Assembly: GCA_026413225.1 (NCBI GenBank)
Contig: CM048591.1
Coordinates: 35,867,803 to 35,931,802 of the forward strand
Origin: Otis tarda
Lineage: Eukaryota; Chordata; Aves; Otidiformes; Otididae
Direction of reading: 5' to 3'
DNA: 64,000 nt
Made by a program: the position numbers and the translations under genes. The number at the start of each line of letters is the position of its first letter. Position 1 is the first letter of the stretch. Positions 13,501-25,300 of the stretch are shown piece by piece. Below the pieces are notes generated by a model that saw nothing but the letters and a program-made list of their open reading frames with translations, searched no databases and had not been told where the DNA came from.

Positions 13501-16256
13501 TAAGGGGCAAAAAATATAGAGGGTTTAATTTTTTTTCCCTTAAATTTGAATCCTTAATTTGAGTTCTCATCTCTGACTGCTGTGAGGCAGTTGCCTTCAA
13601 GAAAAAAGAAAACAGTATTTAAATTTTCAAGTGGGATTTTGGTTCAGCTGCACTTTTTCTCTGGTCTGTCAGTGCTTTTCCAATTCAGATTTTTGGATAA
13701 TGGAGATGAATATACTTACTTGAGGGCCTGTAACTACCCTGAAAGAAGAGTCACCCAGCTCCAGACGGGCTGAAGGCTTCACAGCTCGTCTCTCTCCTTT
13801 GGCTCACCTCTGTTGTTTGTAACAGTGTTTGACTCAGAGCTTTAGAAACAAATTTTATGCTTGGTACATAGTTTTGTTAGTCACCTTGAACGGGTGACTC
13901 ATGATGTGAGGCTAATATTGACAAAGTGGCCAAAAAATGGAAGGGACGTTTAGAGGAGAGGGATGACCTGCCTTTTTGCCTCAGCAGTGACCACTCCAGC
14001 GGACTGCAGAGCTGCCTAGTAAAAGCATCATATGTTCCTCAGCTGAACGATGAATATGGAGGGAAGGAGCAATTGCTATGGTTTGTAGGTGTGCGATGGG
14101 ATCTTTAGGGCATCTCTGGGGACTATAAACCATGTCTTTGCAAATCCTCTTCAACTACGAAAATATCTCAAAGTGATGAAAAGTAAAGCTACTGCTGAAA
14201 AGGACTCGAACATTAATTACCTTTGAGTACTCTGTATCCTAAGAGTTGAACTTCAGTTATTCAAAACCTGATTTGAATATTTATGTACTAGTATATTTGC
14301 ATACTGTTTTTTTTCAGGGACCTGAAATTTTTGTGGTAGAAAGCTCCCATGCAGATTTTGCCATGTAATCTGTAATAGGAGGTCCATTTGCAGAAGATTC
14401 ATTCATGGATTGATGAAGAAAACTTCTCGTCTTTTATGCTTCCTTTCTTACCATTTTTTACAGAGACTGCAGATGAATAGCACCTTTTTGGACATTGAAT
14501 CTGTCTCTTGTCCACAGCACGGAGTTTGAAATCTGTGATTTTTTTGTGGCACTTCACTAATCTCTGTAAGGCACAAGTTCAGTAATACAGACTACACAAA
14601 CTCATCTGCATTCAGATTAATGATGAGAGCATCTGCATGGATTTGCACATCTCTTGTGTATAGGAAAGAAAGGATAAGTAAAGTTCTTTGCTTTTTCCAG
14701 ATGTTTCATAATATTGGTGTCTCATTAATGCACTGTTTGGGTACTAATTTGCAAAAAGCTGACAAGAAAACAGACAGAACCGATAGCTGTTTCCTATTGC
14801 ACAGATAATTATAGCCTACATTAGTAAGCGCTTGGCCATGCTGCACTTGCAGCTTTGTTGGAATGAACTGGAGTGAATTTGAAATTAATAAAATCTCTGG
14901 ATTTTATTAATGTCACGTGAGTGATTGACTGTGGGTCTTCCTCCTCTCTGTACTGAAAGAAAGCTTCAGAAGAGCTAACACAGTGGTTGGAACCAAGAGC
15001 AAAAACATGCAATTTTTCTTTCATTTCTCCTTTATTGCAGGAGTCACTTCACTGAAAGCAGTAGTTCCACTTAGTTAAAACCATCTGAATATGATTTGGA
15101 GGCATCTAGGAAAGTTTGTAAAATTAAATGGCGTTCAGCACGAAGAGCTAAAAATAAAGAGAAAACAGAGAGTCATATGTCTGATTAATTTCTTACGACA
15201 AATACCAGCCCATTGAAAGACTAGTACGTTCACTGGATCATATGCACCTGCCTTAGTCGTGGAGTTACACCACTAAAACATTTTGTGACTGACAATGCAA
15301 TTGCTAAAATCCATTTTGAATGGTGCTGCACAGCAGTTACTGCTGAAATCTGTTACTGTCGCTTTTACTGACAGTAGAGGGAAACTCAGTTCACTATGTT
15401 CCACTGAATCAGGGAAAGGATATGGTAGCACAAAAATTTTCCAGTTTCTTTTCAAACTGAGTATTTAATAAAAAAAAAAAAAAAAGAATTTACTAAAGAC
15501 ATAACACCAAATTTCCCTTTCATTCTTTCTAATAGATCTGTCAACTTGGTATTTTATATATAACTCATGTGAACCTCTAGCTCTTGCATGGTGTGAATTT
15601 AGGTTTTTTTTGTTTCTACCTATCATGTTTATTTTAAACTTTATTTTTAAGGGTGAAGATCTGGTTGTGCTTTAGTCAGTATGTTTCTGAGAGTTCCCAG
15701 GTGTGGGTGCCTGTTTCCTTCTGGATGTCTAGAGTCAGGCCTTGGGAACTTCTTGCTCTGTGCTTAGGCGTGATTATTATTCTTAGTGTTGCATTGGACA
15801 AAGCGGCTGGGGCCAGTTTTCAGCTCTGATAAGAAATTTTTTAGTGCCTTGATTCCTTCCCAGTTCATTCTATCAAGTCATCTCCTTCTTCATCAGCACA
15901 CACGACCATGGATATTTCTGTCTGCTGAATAGAGTTCTGTCATTATTGATTATTGCTTGATAAGTTCCAAGATACAGACTTTCATTCAACAGAGAAATAG
16001 AGGTGTGATCTTTTAAAGACATGATAATATGTACTTCTGACAGCAGCGGAAGATTGAGTCTGTGAGACTTAAGCAGTAACATATTATTTTCTGATTTTTC
16101 AACTTCAAGTGTGTTTGAAATCAGTTTTTCAGAAAGAACAGTGTGCCTGAATGTTGTACCAACTTACAGAAAAAAAGCACATTTCCACAGGAAAGCAGAG
16201 TGGCTAGTTTTTTCATTTATTGCTGAATCTGTTCGTTGCTCTTTTTTTAATTGCAG

Positions 16257-16325
16257 AAAGTGAGTGAAAAAGTAGGAGGTGCAGAAGGAACCAAGCTAGA
16301 TGATGACTTCAAAGAAATGGAAAGG
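16257..16325 (+). CDS. SH3GL2: SH3GL2 exon 2 (residues 16-38)
   Basis: The exon has 69 nt and 23 codons and starts and ends in phase 0. The acceptor is a T-rich tract followed by ATTGCAG and the donor is GTAAGT. It encodes [18 protein letters not shown] and on to EMER, the end of the H0 region and the beginning of BAR helix 1. The preceding exon should encode the 15-residue amphipathic N-terminus and is not in the window, so intron 1 is longer than 16 kb. Confidence 0.96.
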
Positions 16326-19300
16326 GTAAGTCTAAATGCAGAAGCATTTATTCGTTATTACCATTGATTTTTCCTTTCTAGGGCAGGAATTTCAAAGCTT
16401 TTGTCCCTGAACCACTCGAACAATTTTGAAAGACTTCTTGTTCAGCAAAACTGAGCTTTCTGTTTCTTATTTCCTTTTGTTTTCTAAGCAAGGCATACAT
16501 AATATATGGCACTCTTTATAATGCCAGTATTTCATTCAGAGATTGAGGCTGATGTCAGCTACAAATTAGTTTCAGTTAAACCATTGTACAGGATCTCTGA
16601 AAACGGAGAGTCCGTCTACAAGAGGCTCATTTCAATGGCAAAGGGTGCCTGTAAGTCTCAGCTCCTTGAGCGTCAGTCAAGAGGAGTAAGAGCTGTCTGC
16701 CGAAGGGGGCTGACAGTGGCACTTGGGATATTTATTCATAGATTCAGAGATCCTGTTGGGCAACCTCCACTGGCAAAGTGCCTTGGGTAGATGGGGCTAA
16801 CCACTCAATAGACTGCTTGGTGAGTCTGGCAGTGTTTCTGTGGAGGGGAAAAAAAAAGAAGCCACAGCTTCTCAGAAAGGATGAGTAGGGCCAGGTTTTT
16901 TCTAGCTTCGACTTTGAAAGGTCCTATCAGATTTTGTAACAGAATCTACTGCTAGGTGATTTGTAGGGTACATATCTGATATATAACGCTGATCTAGAGA
17001 AACAGCAGCTATTTATCTGTACATTTGTATACTGAGATGGGGCAGAAACCTTGGATGGAAAATAAAGGATAAGGGCATATCCTTTGTACTTCTTACAGTT
17101 GAAGTACTGCAGAGCTCATTTCTCCCCTTCCTGCCCAGCTTCTCGTTGAATATGCCACAAGTATAGGCACTGCTGGCAAAACTGGAGAGTGTTAAGAAAG
17201 ATTCAGAAAACTGATGCAAGGTTTGGAATGGAAAATAGGATGCTGCAACAGCCAGGGTGAGTCCCATGTAGTGCTTGTGGGCGGCATGGATTGGCAGCCC
17301 AGAAGATAAGAGGACTGGTCATCGTGAAGAGAATGGAGTAACATCATCAGTTGCCTCCACGCTCCCTGCCTGGCCTGATGTCCCTTGCCAAGTTTTCTAC
17401 AGGCAGTGGCCATGCTCCTCCTGCCTGTCCTCTGCCTTCTGTGCCCTCGCCCCCGCTATCCTCTGCAGCTTTCTAGCCCTTTCTGGGCACCCTACCAGGC
17501 AGTTCAGCTACTTATTCACCCAGGGCTGGCAAACCTCTTCTGCTTCTTTGTGTAGAGCACAGAGCAAGACCTGGCAGATGGCAGTGGCAACAGGAAACTG
17601 GAAAGGGGTCAGTCACAGCATGCTGCAACCAACCTATCTCAGGTGTTCTTTTTTTAAAATAGGAACTTGCCATTATGGTAAAGGAGTTCACTCTGTGGGA
17701 CTCTACCCTGCAGAGAAATGCAATGTATCTTCATAAATGCAGAGTGCAGGACAGGTTACAGGAATCCCCAAATCTGCCAAAACAGCGTTTTTCACTTAGA
17801 GCCCTGATTCTGAGAGAGAGAGTAGTTCCATATTTTGCTACATGCAGCTTAGGAAGCTTATGCGGAGTACTTCTTAAGAAAGCAAGAATTCCTCTTACAG
17901 TAGTAGAAATTAACGCTATTCAGTTCAAAGTATTTTAAATTCCTGGATAGAAAGTAATTCTTCATGGAGTGAGCCAGGAGGAATAAATGGTCAGTGCCTT
18001 CATACTGATAGGTTTCTTCAAATTGGAAACCGAGGGATACCTAGTGTTCCTTAGCCCACTTTTACCGGACCTGACTCTGGAAGAGAGAGACAGCCCATTT
18101 TATCATTGGTGGTAAGTTTGATTGACATCCACTTTCTCCTCATTTTTCCAGTTATTAGAGGAGGATTAAAGACAGCTAATTCTTCAAATAGTTTTCAATG
18201 ACCATTTGTCACAGTTTAGCCCCGCTCAGGACCAAACCATGCAGTCTCTCTCTCACCGCCCCCCACCCTCCAAGGGAATAGAGAGAGATAATATAAGAAA
18301 AAAAAGGCTTGAGGTTTGAGATAAGGACAGGGAGAGATCTTTAAAGTTACCATTATGGGCAAAACAGACTTGACTTGAGGAAAACTATTGGTTTATTATT
18401 AAAACCAAAGCAGGATAATGAGACAGAGAACAAGATAACCTCCCCCCACCCCTCCGTCTTCCTGGGCTTAACATTATCTCTACCTCCTTCCCCACCCCGA
18501 GCGGCACAGGGGGGAAGAGGGAATGGGGGTTATGGTCAGTTCATCGCTTGTCACTTTACACAGCTTCTTGCTCCTCAGGGGAAGAATTCCTCACATTCCT
18601 CCCCTGCTGCACAGGGGGGTCCCTCCCACGGGCTGCAGCCCTTCATGAATTGTTCCAGCGTGGATCATCTCTTTTATGGGGTGCAGTCCCTCCAGAACAA
18701 CTGCCCCAGCGTGGGCCCTCCACGGGCCACAGCCTCCTTTGGGCGTCTGCCTACCCCAGTGTGGGGTCCTCCACGGGCTGCAGGTGGATCTCTGCCCCTC
18801 CGTGGGCCTCCATGGGCTGCAGGGGCACAGCCGGCCTCACCATGGGCTGCACCATGGGCTGCAGGGGAATTCTGGCCAGGAGCCACATTACTCCTCCCCC
18901 TCCTTCTTCACTGACCTTGGCGTCTGCAGCCGTTCCTCTCACAAGAAATTCTTCACAACAGGCTGGCAGACACCTCTCAGGTTCTCTTCACATCTCATCT
19001 CCTTTCCACTTCTTGCAGCCGGGCTGGGCCGAGTCGGGCCCAGTCAGCTGCCTGGCGGGAGGCCAGAGGGTGAGGCCTGCAAGGCCCACAAGGTTCAGGC
19101 CTCCCCTCTCTGTCCCGGCTCAGCGTCCTCACATCTTCTTTTTCTTTTGTTTTTATTCTGTTTTCCTCCTTCTTAAATATATTATCACAGAGGCGTTATC
19201 AGGGAACATTCTGTTACCAATTGGCTCGGCCTTGGCCAGAAGTGGGTCTGCCCTAGGCCCAGCCGAGTACACTGGACAAAGGGGAAACTACTTGTAGCAA

Positions 19301-22300
19301 CTTCTTACAGAAGCTGCCACTGTAGCCCCCCTCACTAAATAAAACCAGAACACCATTCTGTCAAAAACTTTTCCCTATTGTGGACACTTCCCAGGGTGAT
19401 ATAAGTTATTAGCATAATACAATGAGTTGTATCAATTTCCGAACACATCCTGAGGTACTCTGTACTAATGTCCTCACTTGAGAATGGATATGCTATAAAC
19501 TGGAACAGTGGACTCATGCTTTGGTAGTTTTCTGGGTATTGTCACCATTCTGGTACCAAGGCTGTTCTCAGGGACGTGAAAATAAAATTATAAGAAGAGT
19601 TAAAAGAATTTATGAGAACAAAAAGAAGAGAAAAAAAATAATCTTCCATTTGTCTAACATCTTTTTTTTTTTTGTATTTGTGTAACTCTGTCCTTTAGAA
19701 AGTGGATGTTACCAGCAGGGCTGTTATGGAAATAATGGCAAAGACGATAGAGTATCTTCAGCCCAATCCAGGTAATGTAATTTCACAGTCTCACAGTACT
19801 TGCAGCACTTTTTGAAAATACTCTTTCTCCAATACATAGTCTGATAGATCTCATCCTCTCTAGTGCAGTTAAGATTAACATGAAATTGGGGAGGTTACCA
19901 TGAAGTAAAAGACAGAGATGAGTACAGGCTTCTGTATTAGGCTGTCAGGGGGAATGGAGGCTGGCTTTGGGAGGCTTTGTTTTCTATTTGTGTGTTCTTG
20001 CTTTAGATAAAGGGGCAGCATATGCCTGGAAACCAGGTGTATTTACTTAGAGGCATCTGAATGTCTGCACAGCGAGCATGGAGGGCTCCCAGGGAGCTGG
20101 AGATGGCTATGGACTCCCCATAGGGGGGAACCACTGCTCCAGCCAGGAGCAAGGCAGTCAGAGGGCACTGGGGCAGCAGCAGCCCTGGCCATCAAGCAGC
20201 TGCCTGGGTATGAGGACCAGCTGAAGCCAGGCAAACACCGAAGGTGTGGATCAGGATCAGGCATGGCGAGAGTGTCTGCATGAGACATCTCTTTATTCTA
20301 ACAGTCCCAGTCAGTCATGCTGTGTGAGGGAAGAGGACCAGGTTGTCCTTGCAGACCGTGGGAAGAAAGACAAAGTTCTGAAGCAACTTCCTCCAGAACA
20401 CAGGAAGAGATGTAACACCACCTTTCACCTGCTCCCGTAGCAATTTCCCATCCTTATTAGAGTTACTACGAAAGGGAGAGTGCTGAAGAGCTGTTGATGC
20501 TGAACTGGAGAAAAGGGCAGATAAATCGATGTAATCAGAGATTACTAAATTGAACCTTCAAAACAGAAATAAGTGATTGGTTTCCATGGGGAGATGAAAG
20601 AAAGGTTTTGTGATTGGGCTGATGGAGAGCCTATTGCCAAGGAATCTTCACAAGGAGGGGTGATCTGGAGCTGTTATAATCAAGAATTAAATTAAAGAAC
20701 TTGAAGATTTCCGTAGTAATCTAGGAACATAAGAGTTTTGATACTAGCATAAGTCAATGTCAGTTTCACCGATGGGGTCAATGGAGTTATGCTTGTGCAA
20801 AATTAGTGTGAAGGTAAAATGAAGCCCTCTGCCTACCATAAGAAGCTTAGAGTTTCATGGAAGTACAGACCAAATTAACTCATTCACTCTGAGGAATTTG
20901 TTCCCTAATAGGTGGAAACAAATTCAAACCAGTGCGGAATTCGAATGGTGTGGTATGATGAAGGGCTGTGGCTAGTATAGCTTAATTGGTGATGGTTTTA
21001 TGTTAGACCACAGAGGAAAGGAGGATAATTTGAAGATGCTGCCAGTAGATTGAAAAAAGGAGGAATAATATTTACAAGTTCAAGAACTGCCTGAGAGAAA
21101 ATAATGATGGCTAAAATGGTTTCTATGTCAACAGATGAAATACTGTTTATGACTTGAGTCCACAGCTTCATTGCTCATTGTCAACAAGCACTCTGCAGGA
21201 AAAGCAATAGAATTGACAAACATTATGGGGCTAGTGATAAAATTGTTAACTACTGTCAGGCTGCTGTTGTGCAACATCGTATAGACTGAGTAATAAGCTT
21301 TGGCTGTTTAGTGCTTCTCTGGCTGCCTTCCTGAGTGATTATGATTGCTGTGAATCATGAAAGAGGCTCACAGCAATGGTAGAGAGGAAGATTTCTGGAA
21401 GTAGCTAAGGGTGTGATTTCAGGCACCTCAGGCTGATGTTAAGTTTGCGGTGCTGCAGGAAAGAGCAGTTTCCACGCACTAGCTACACATCCCTTCATCT
21501 GCTTCTGGCGTGTGCAAGTAGAATCAGAAAATTAAAATTGTAATAGGCAGGAGGAAGATTTACTTTCTTGGCTATCAAATGAGATCATGTTATTCCTTCC
21601 ACAGCTAGGCAATGGTAGCAGATTGAGTAACAGGAAAGGAGGACTGACTTTTCAGTTGTCACCTGATCCTAGATGGTTTTATGCCAATTGCAAAAGGGCT
21701 TCCTATAGTGAGAAGAATTGCATGAAAAATTGCTTCTTTTTTCAATAAAATAAAAAAATTCCTCCTTAAAATTCTCCCTACAACTATATTACTGTTTACC
21801 TGGGTCACCAAAAATGCTGATTTTCAGTATTTCCTTTTTGCTTTTTCATTTTCATAAAAAATTAGAAACATTACATTGGGAAGTGGGGGGAAATTTATTG
21901 AAAAACAATTCTTTAACAGCAATATTTAACAGAAGATTTTCTTTAAAAATTTACCTGGGTTGGTAAGGAGACGAAGGTTTGGGATGTAGCACTCAGTCCT
22001 TGATAAGTAAGATGTGCCCTGAAAACATAAGTATGCTTGGATAACATAGTACTGCAGTGCTAGAGATCAGTTGGCTTCATCGTGTTCTGAAGGATCAATA
22101 TATGAAGTATCTAGCGTTGTTTTAACTTCACAAAACAGTTAATTAACTAATGCTGAAAGGAAGAATGAAGAGCGAAAGGGAAGGGGAAGGGCAGGGAAGG
22201 GAAGGGCAGGCAAGGGAAGGCAAGGGCAGGGAAGGGAAGAGGGTATTAAAGACAAGGGTGAATTTATTGTAAGAGGTGTTGGGCTGAAGATAGCGCGAAT

Positions 22301-25300
22301 GAAAAAGATAGCTTTGTAGACTTCCCAATTACAAAAAAAAACTTGAAGGACAGCTTAAAATAACTAGAATTGAACATGAGGAAGGCTCAAAGACTTTCCA
22401 TGCAGAGGTACATAAGCATAATTTCAAGAAAAAGAGGTGCAGAATTAACAAGATTCAGAGTACAAAGAATGAGCACTTGAGCCCAGCGCTGAAGTTTCTT
22501 GCAAACTCTTTTGGCGGTATTCTTATGATTCACCATGGCTCTCTTAACACTTAATATTAAAGTGAATCATTAGTGACACCATGAAAGTCAATGTAAGGGA
22601 GAGGGAGTGTAATTGGGAAAAGAATCAACCATTTAAGTTGCTTCTATGTAGTGTTCTGTGCATCTCTGCCTGTCCTCAGGTTGAAACATAACTTAGAGAA
22701 GGAAGCGCGTGCCACTAGCACAGTAAAACGATTAAAATTAAAGGGCTCATGATGGGATTTTGAGATTATCTAAGCACAAACTTACCTCTTCTCCAATGGA
22801 AGTTTCTGGAGTCAACCTTAAAATAAGAAAAGTGGAATAAGACCACCAGTGGATGTATTCTAAGATTTCCTACTAGATCAGGATTCTAATGTAATAAATA
22901 TTAAATGATTAGGTGAATCACTGAAGCATGAATTTTTCATACTTAGCTTTCTTTGCTTTATGATTTATTTCTTGTCCTTCCCTTATTGTCCTTTCATGTT
23001 TTTCATTCTTTCCTGTACCTTTTGCTTTGTACTCTCATCTGCCTGTCCACAATATAGCCACTTTACTTTTTTTTATAGTCCCTCTTACTTTTTTTTTTCT
23101 TTTATTTCTGAAAATACTCCCATTTGTTCCTGTTTTAATTCAGCTTGCTGCTTCCATTCCTCTGACCGATTTTGTTTGGGCCTTAGTTTCTTTTGTGCTT
23201 CTGTATTTTCCCATTTGATGCCATTTGTAAAGGCCAGACACTTCATTAGCATGCGGTTTCTTATACTGAACAGTCAGTCAGTCTGCAGACTGTAGTTTTG
23301 TAGTGGGTAGAAACAGAAGGCATCCAGAAACTCATACACTGAAAAGCACGATCTGGTGGCACTCAAGGGTAGTGAGAAAGCGTACAAAAACGTAATTACT
23401 ATATATTAAAAATACGTTATCCTTTCATAGCTGCTTCTCAGGCAAAATAAGTACTATGACACTTCCTTGATTTTCCTGTGTCTGTCTCTGTGTCTGTGCA
23501 TGCATTTGTATGGCACAAAGTGAAATGCATTCAGCAACAAGAACCATCTCTTGATATGCACTTTCAGGAATAAATTAAGAGCAAAACAGTCATTGACTCC
23601 AATCTGCTAATGTTTTGTTTTGTTGCAGAAATGTGTGCAAGGCTGAGTTTTGACCTATGAAATCACACATCTGTGTGAGCTACTAATGTTTTATAAACAG
23701 AAATACTAACTTATAAGAGCAACTAACAAAGTCAATCCTTTGCAAGAAGGAAGGTGGAGACATTCATAGGTGCCCTTCTGTAGCACACACAATAATGTAT
23801 GTAGAAATACCCAATGAGTAAGCTGTGCTGGCAATAGGATTTAGCTGGCCAAATTTGAAGTCAAGAGGCATTAATTAATTCACTTTGCAAGCCATTCACA
23901 TTCTGGAGTTGCAAAAGTTCACTAAAGCACATCATCATACAAATTAGGTCTTTTAGGTTTGCTGTCTTTATTTTCATCAATTATTATAATTGTGTACTTT
24001 CTTCTTATGTGGAATTGTGTGTCTGAAAGAAAATACAAGCTAAAGTAGAGTTGAAAACCATATTGATGTAGGAGTGTCCCCAAAACCCTATAAAAAGCAA
24101 AAAGTGTTTCCAGGGTTGCTAGACATCATATTTGGAGACATAAGTTTTGTTTAATGTTCTACAACAGAAAAACTTTCAGTTTAATCTTGAGTGTACCTAG
24201 TCTGGACTTTTCCTTAAGAAGAAGGCTGGCTCAATCTGCTGTCCATCTGAGGATTTTAAGATTTAAGAATTTGAGGATAGTTTGAAGATTTTTCTACCTG
24301 TGTTGTGATGTGTGTCAGACATGCTAACCTGGGAGTATACTTGGGCTTTCTTCTGTCCAAGTCATTTCAAGGGAAGCTTTGACTTAAAGGTCAGGACAGA
24401 GCCTCCTGTCTGGCCTACCAGCAGAAGAAAAAAGTCAATCACCAAAAACATTTCACTCCTTTGCTCTAAAAATATTTGATTAAAACCAAGACTTAATCCT
24501 AAACATAGATAATGTCCTTCAAATACATCATAGGTAGCTGAGATAAATTTAAAGAATGCATTCCTGTCTGTGTAGTCAAACTGTTGCACATTTGTGATCT
24601 CTGTCACTTGCCTGCTTCAGCTTCCAGAGCTAAACTCAGCATGATCAACACTATGTCAAAAATTCGGGGCCAGGAAAAGGGACCAGGTTACCCTCAGGCT
24701 GAAGCTTTGCTGGCAGATGCGATGCTGAAATTTGGCCGAGAACTTGGAGAAGAATGCAACTTTGGTAACTTGATTTCTTCCCTTCCCATTATAATGCAAT
24801 AAAAATAGTAGTAAAATGTACTATAACTTTCATTATTAAAGTGTTGCGCTCTTATATAAAGGAAGAACTTCTGCAAGAAGCATCAGAGTTCTGCTTAATC
24901 TCCTTTAAGGTCAGTCTAGGCCTGCTGAGTATCTTTTGCATATTTGGCCTGGAGGGCTTTTTTATTGTGTATGAAAGTAAAATTGTTTCCATTTGGATCC
25001 ATATCCATATAGGCTTTAGGCTCTCTGTCATAGACTGTGTTACTGGGGATGTGTTGGGATTAAAGATGTAAGTGTACATGGTCAGAGATTGTATTCTTGT
25101 CTATGCCTCTGTACAATAAAACCCTTTGGTCTTCAGAATCCTTATAATAAATGTTATTGTCTTCATTACAGGCAAGGAATAAAGGCTAATAGACTTTTAG
25201 TAGATTTTAACCTTTTTTTCCTTACCAAATTTCACATTTTAAGGCACTAGTGAATACTACTGTCTTATCTGTCAGCTGCTCCTTCCTCCAAGCCCCAAAT

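Larger units (their letters stand above)
1..16256 (+). other. SH3GL2: SH3GL2 intron 1, 3' part
   Basis: The sequence is non-coding and AT-rich. It holds two CR1 LINE fragments (72-1242 minus, 9787-10531 plus) and a small local duplication at 4224-4269. The remaining ORFs are short, overlapping and without recognisable domains. The intron begins upstream of the window. A very long first intron is usual for this gene. Confidence 0.85.
18207..19352 (-). mobile_element. Solo LTR of an avian endogenous retrovirus, antisense in intron 2
   Basis: This 1146-bp element has TG...CA ends and is flanked by the 5-bp repeat CCATT (18202-18206, 19353-19357), with no internal retroviral genes, so it is a solo LTR. 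A 5-bp duplication fits an ERVL-type or similar avian ERV. Minus orientation is preferred: on that strand a TATA-like ATATATTTAAG (19171-19181) precedes an AATAAA (18392-18397), which lies about 185 bp before the LTR end. The LTR at 39976-40685 shows the same order and shares the segment CAAAACAGACTTGACTTG. The GC-rich middle carries degenerate repeats. Several long ORFs cross it, but their Pro/Gly/Cys-rich translations reflect base composition, not genes. Confidence 0.85.
16326..19698 (+). other. SH3GL2: SH3GL2 intron 2
   Basis: A 3373-bp GT-AG intron. About one third of it is the antisense solo LTR 18207-19352. The remainder shows no domain-bearing ORF. The ORFs at 16506-16790, 17275-17736 and 17675-17938 have no recognisable similarity. 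Confidence 0.9.

Noticed and set aside
18375-19297. Long overlapping ORFs (179, 249 and 166 codons) that could be called genes
   Set aside because: They lie inside the solo LTR, occur in several frames and on both strands, and have Pro/Gly/Cys-rich compositions caused by its GC-rich repeats.
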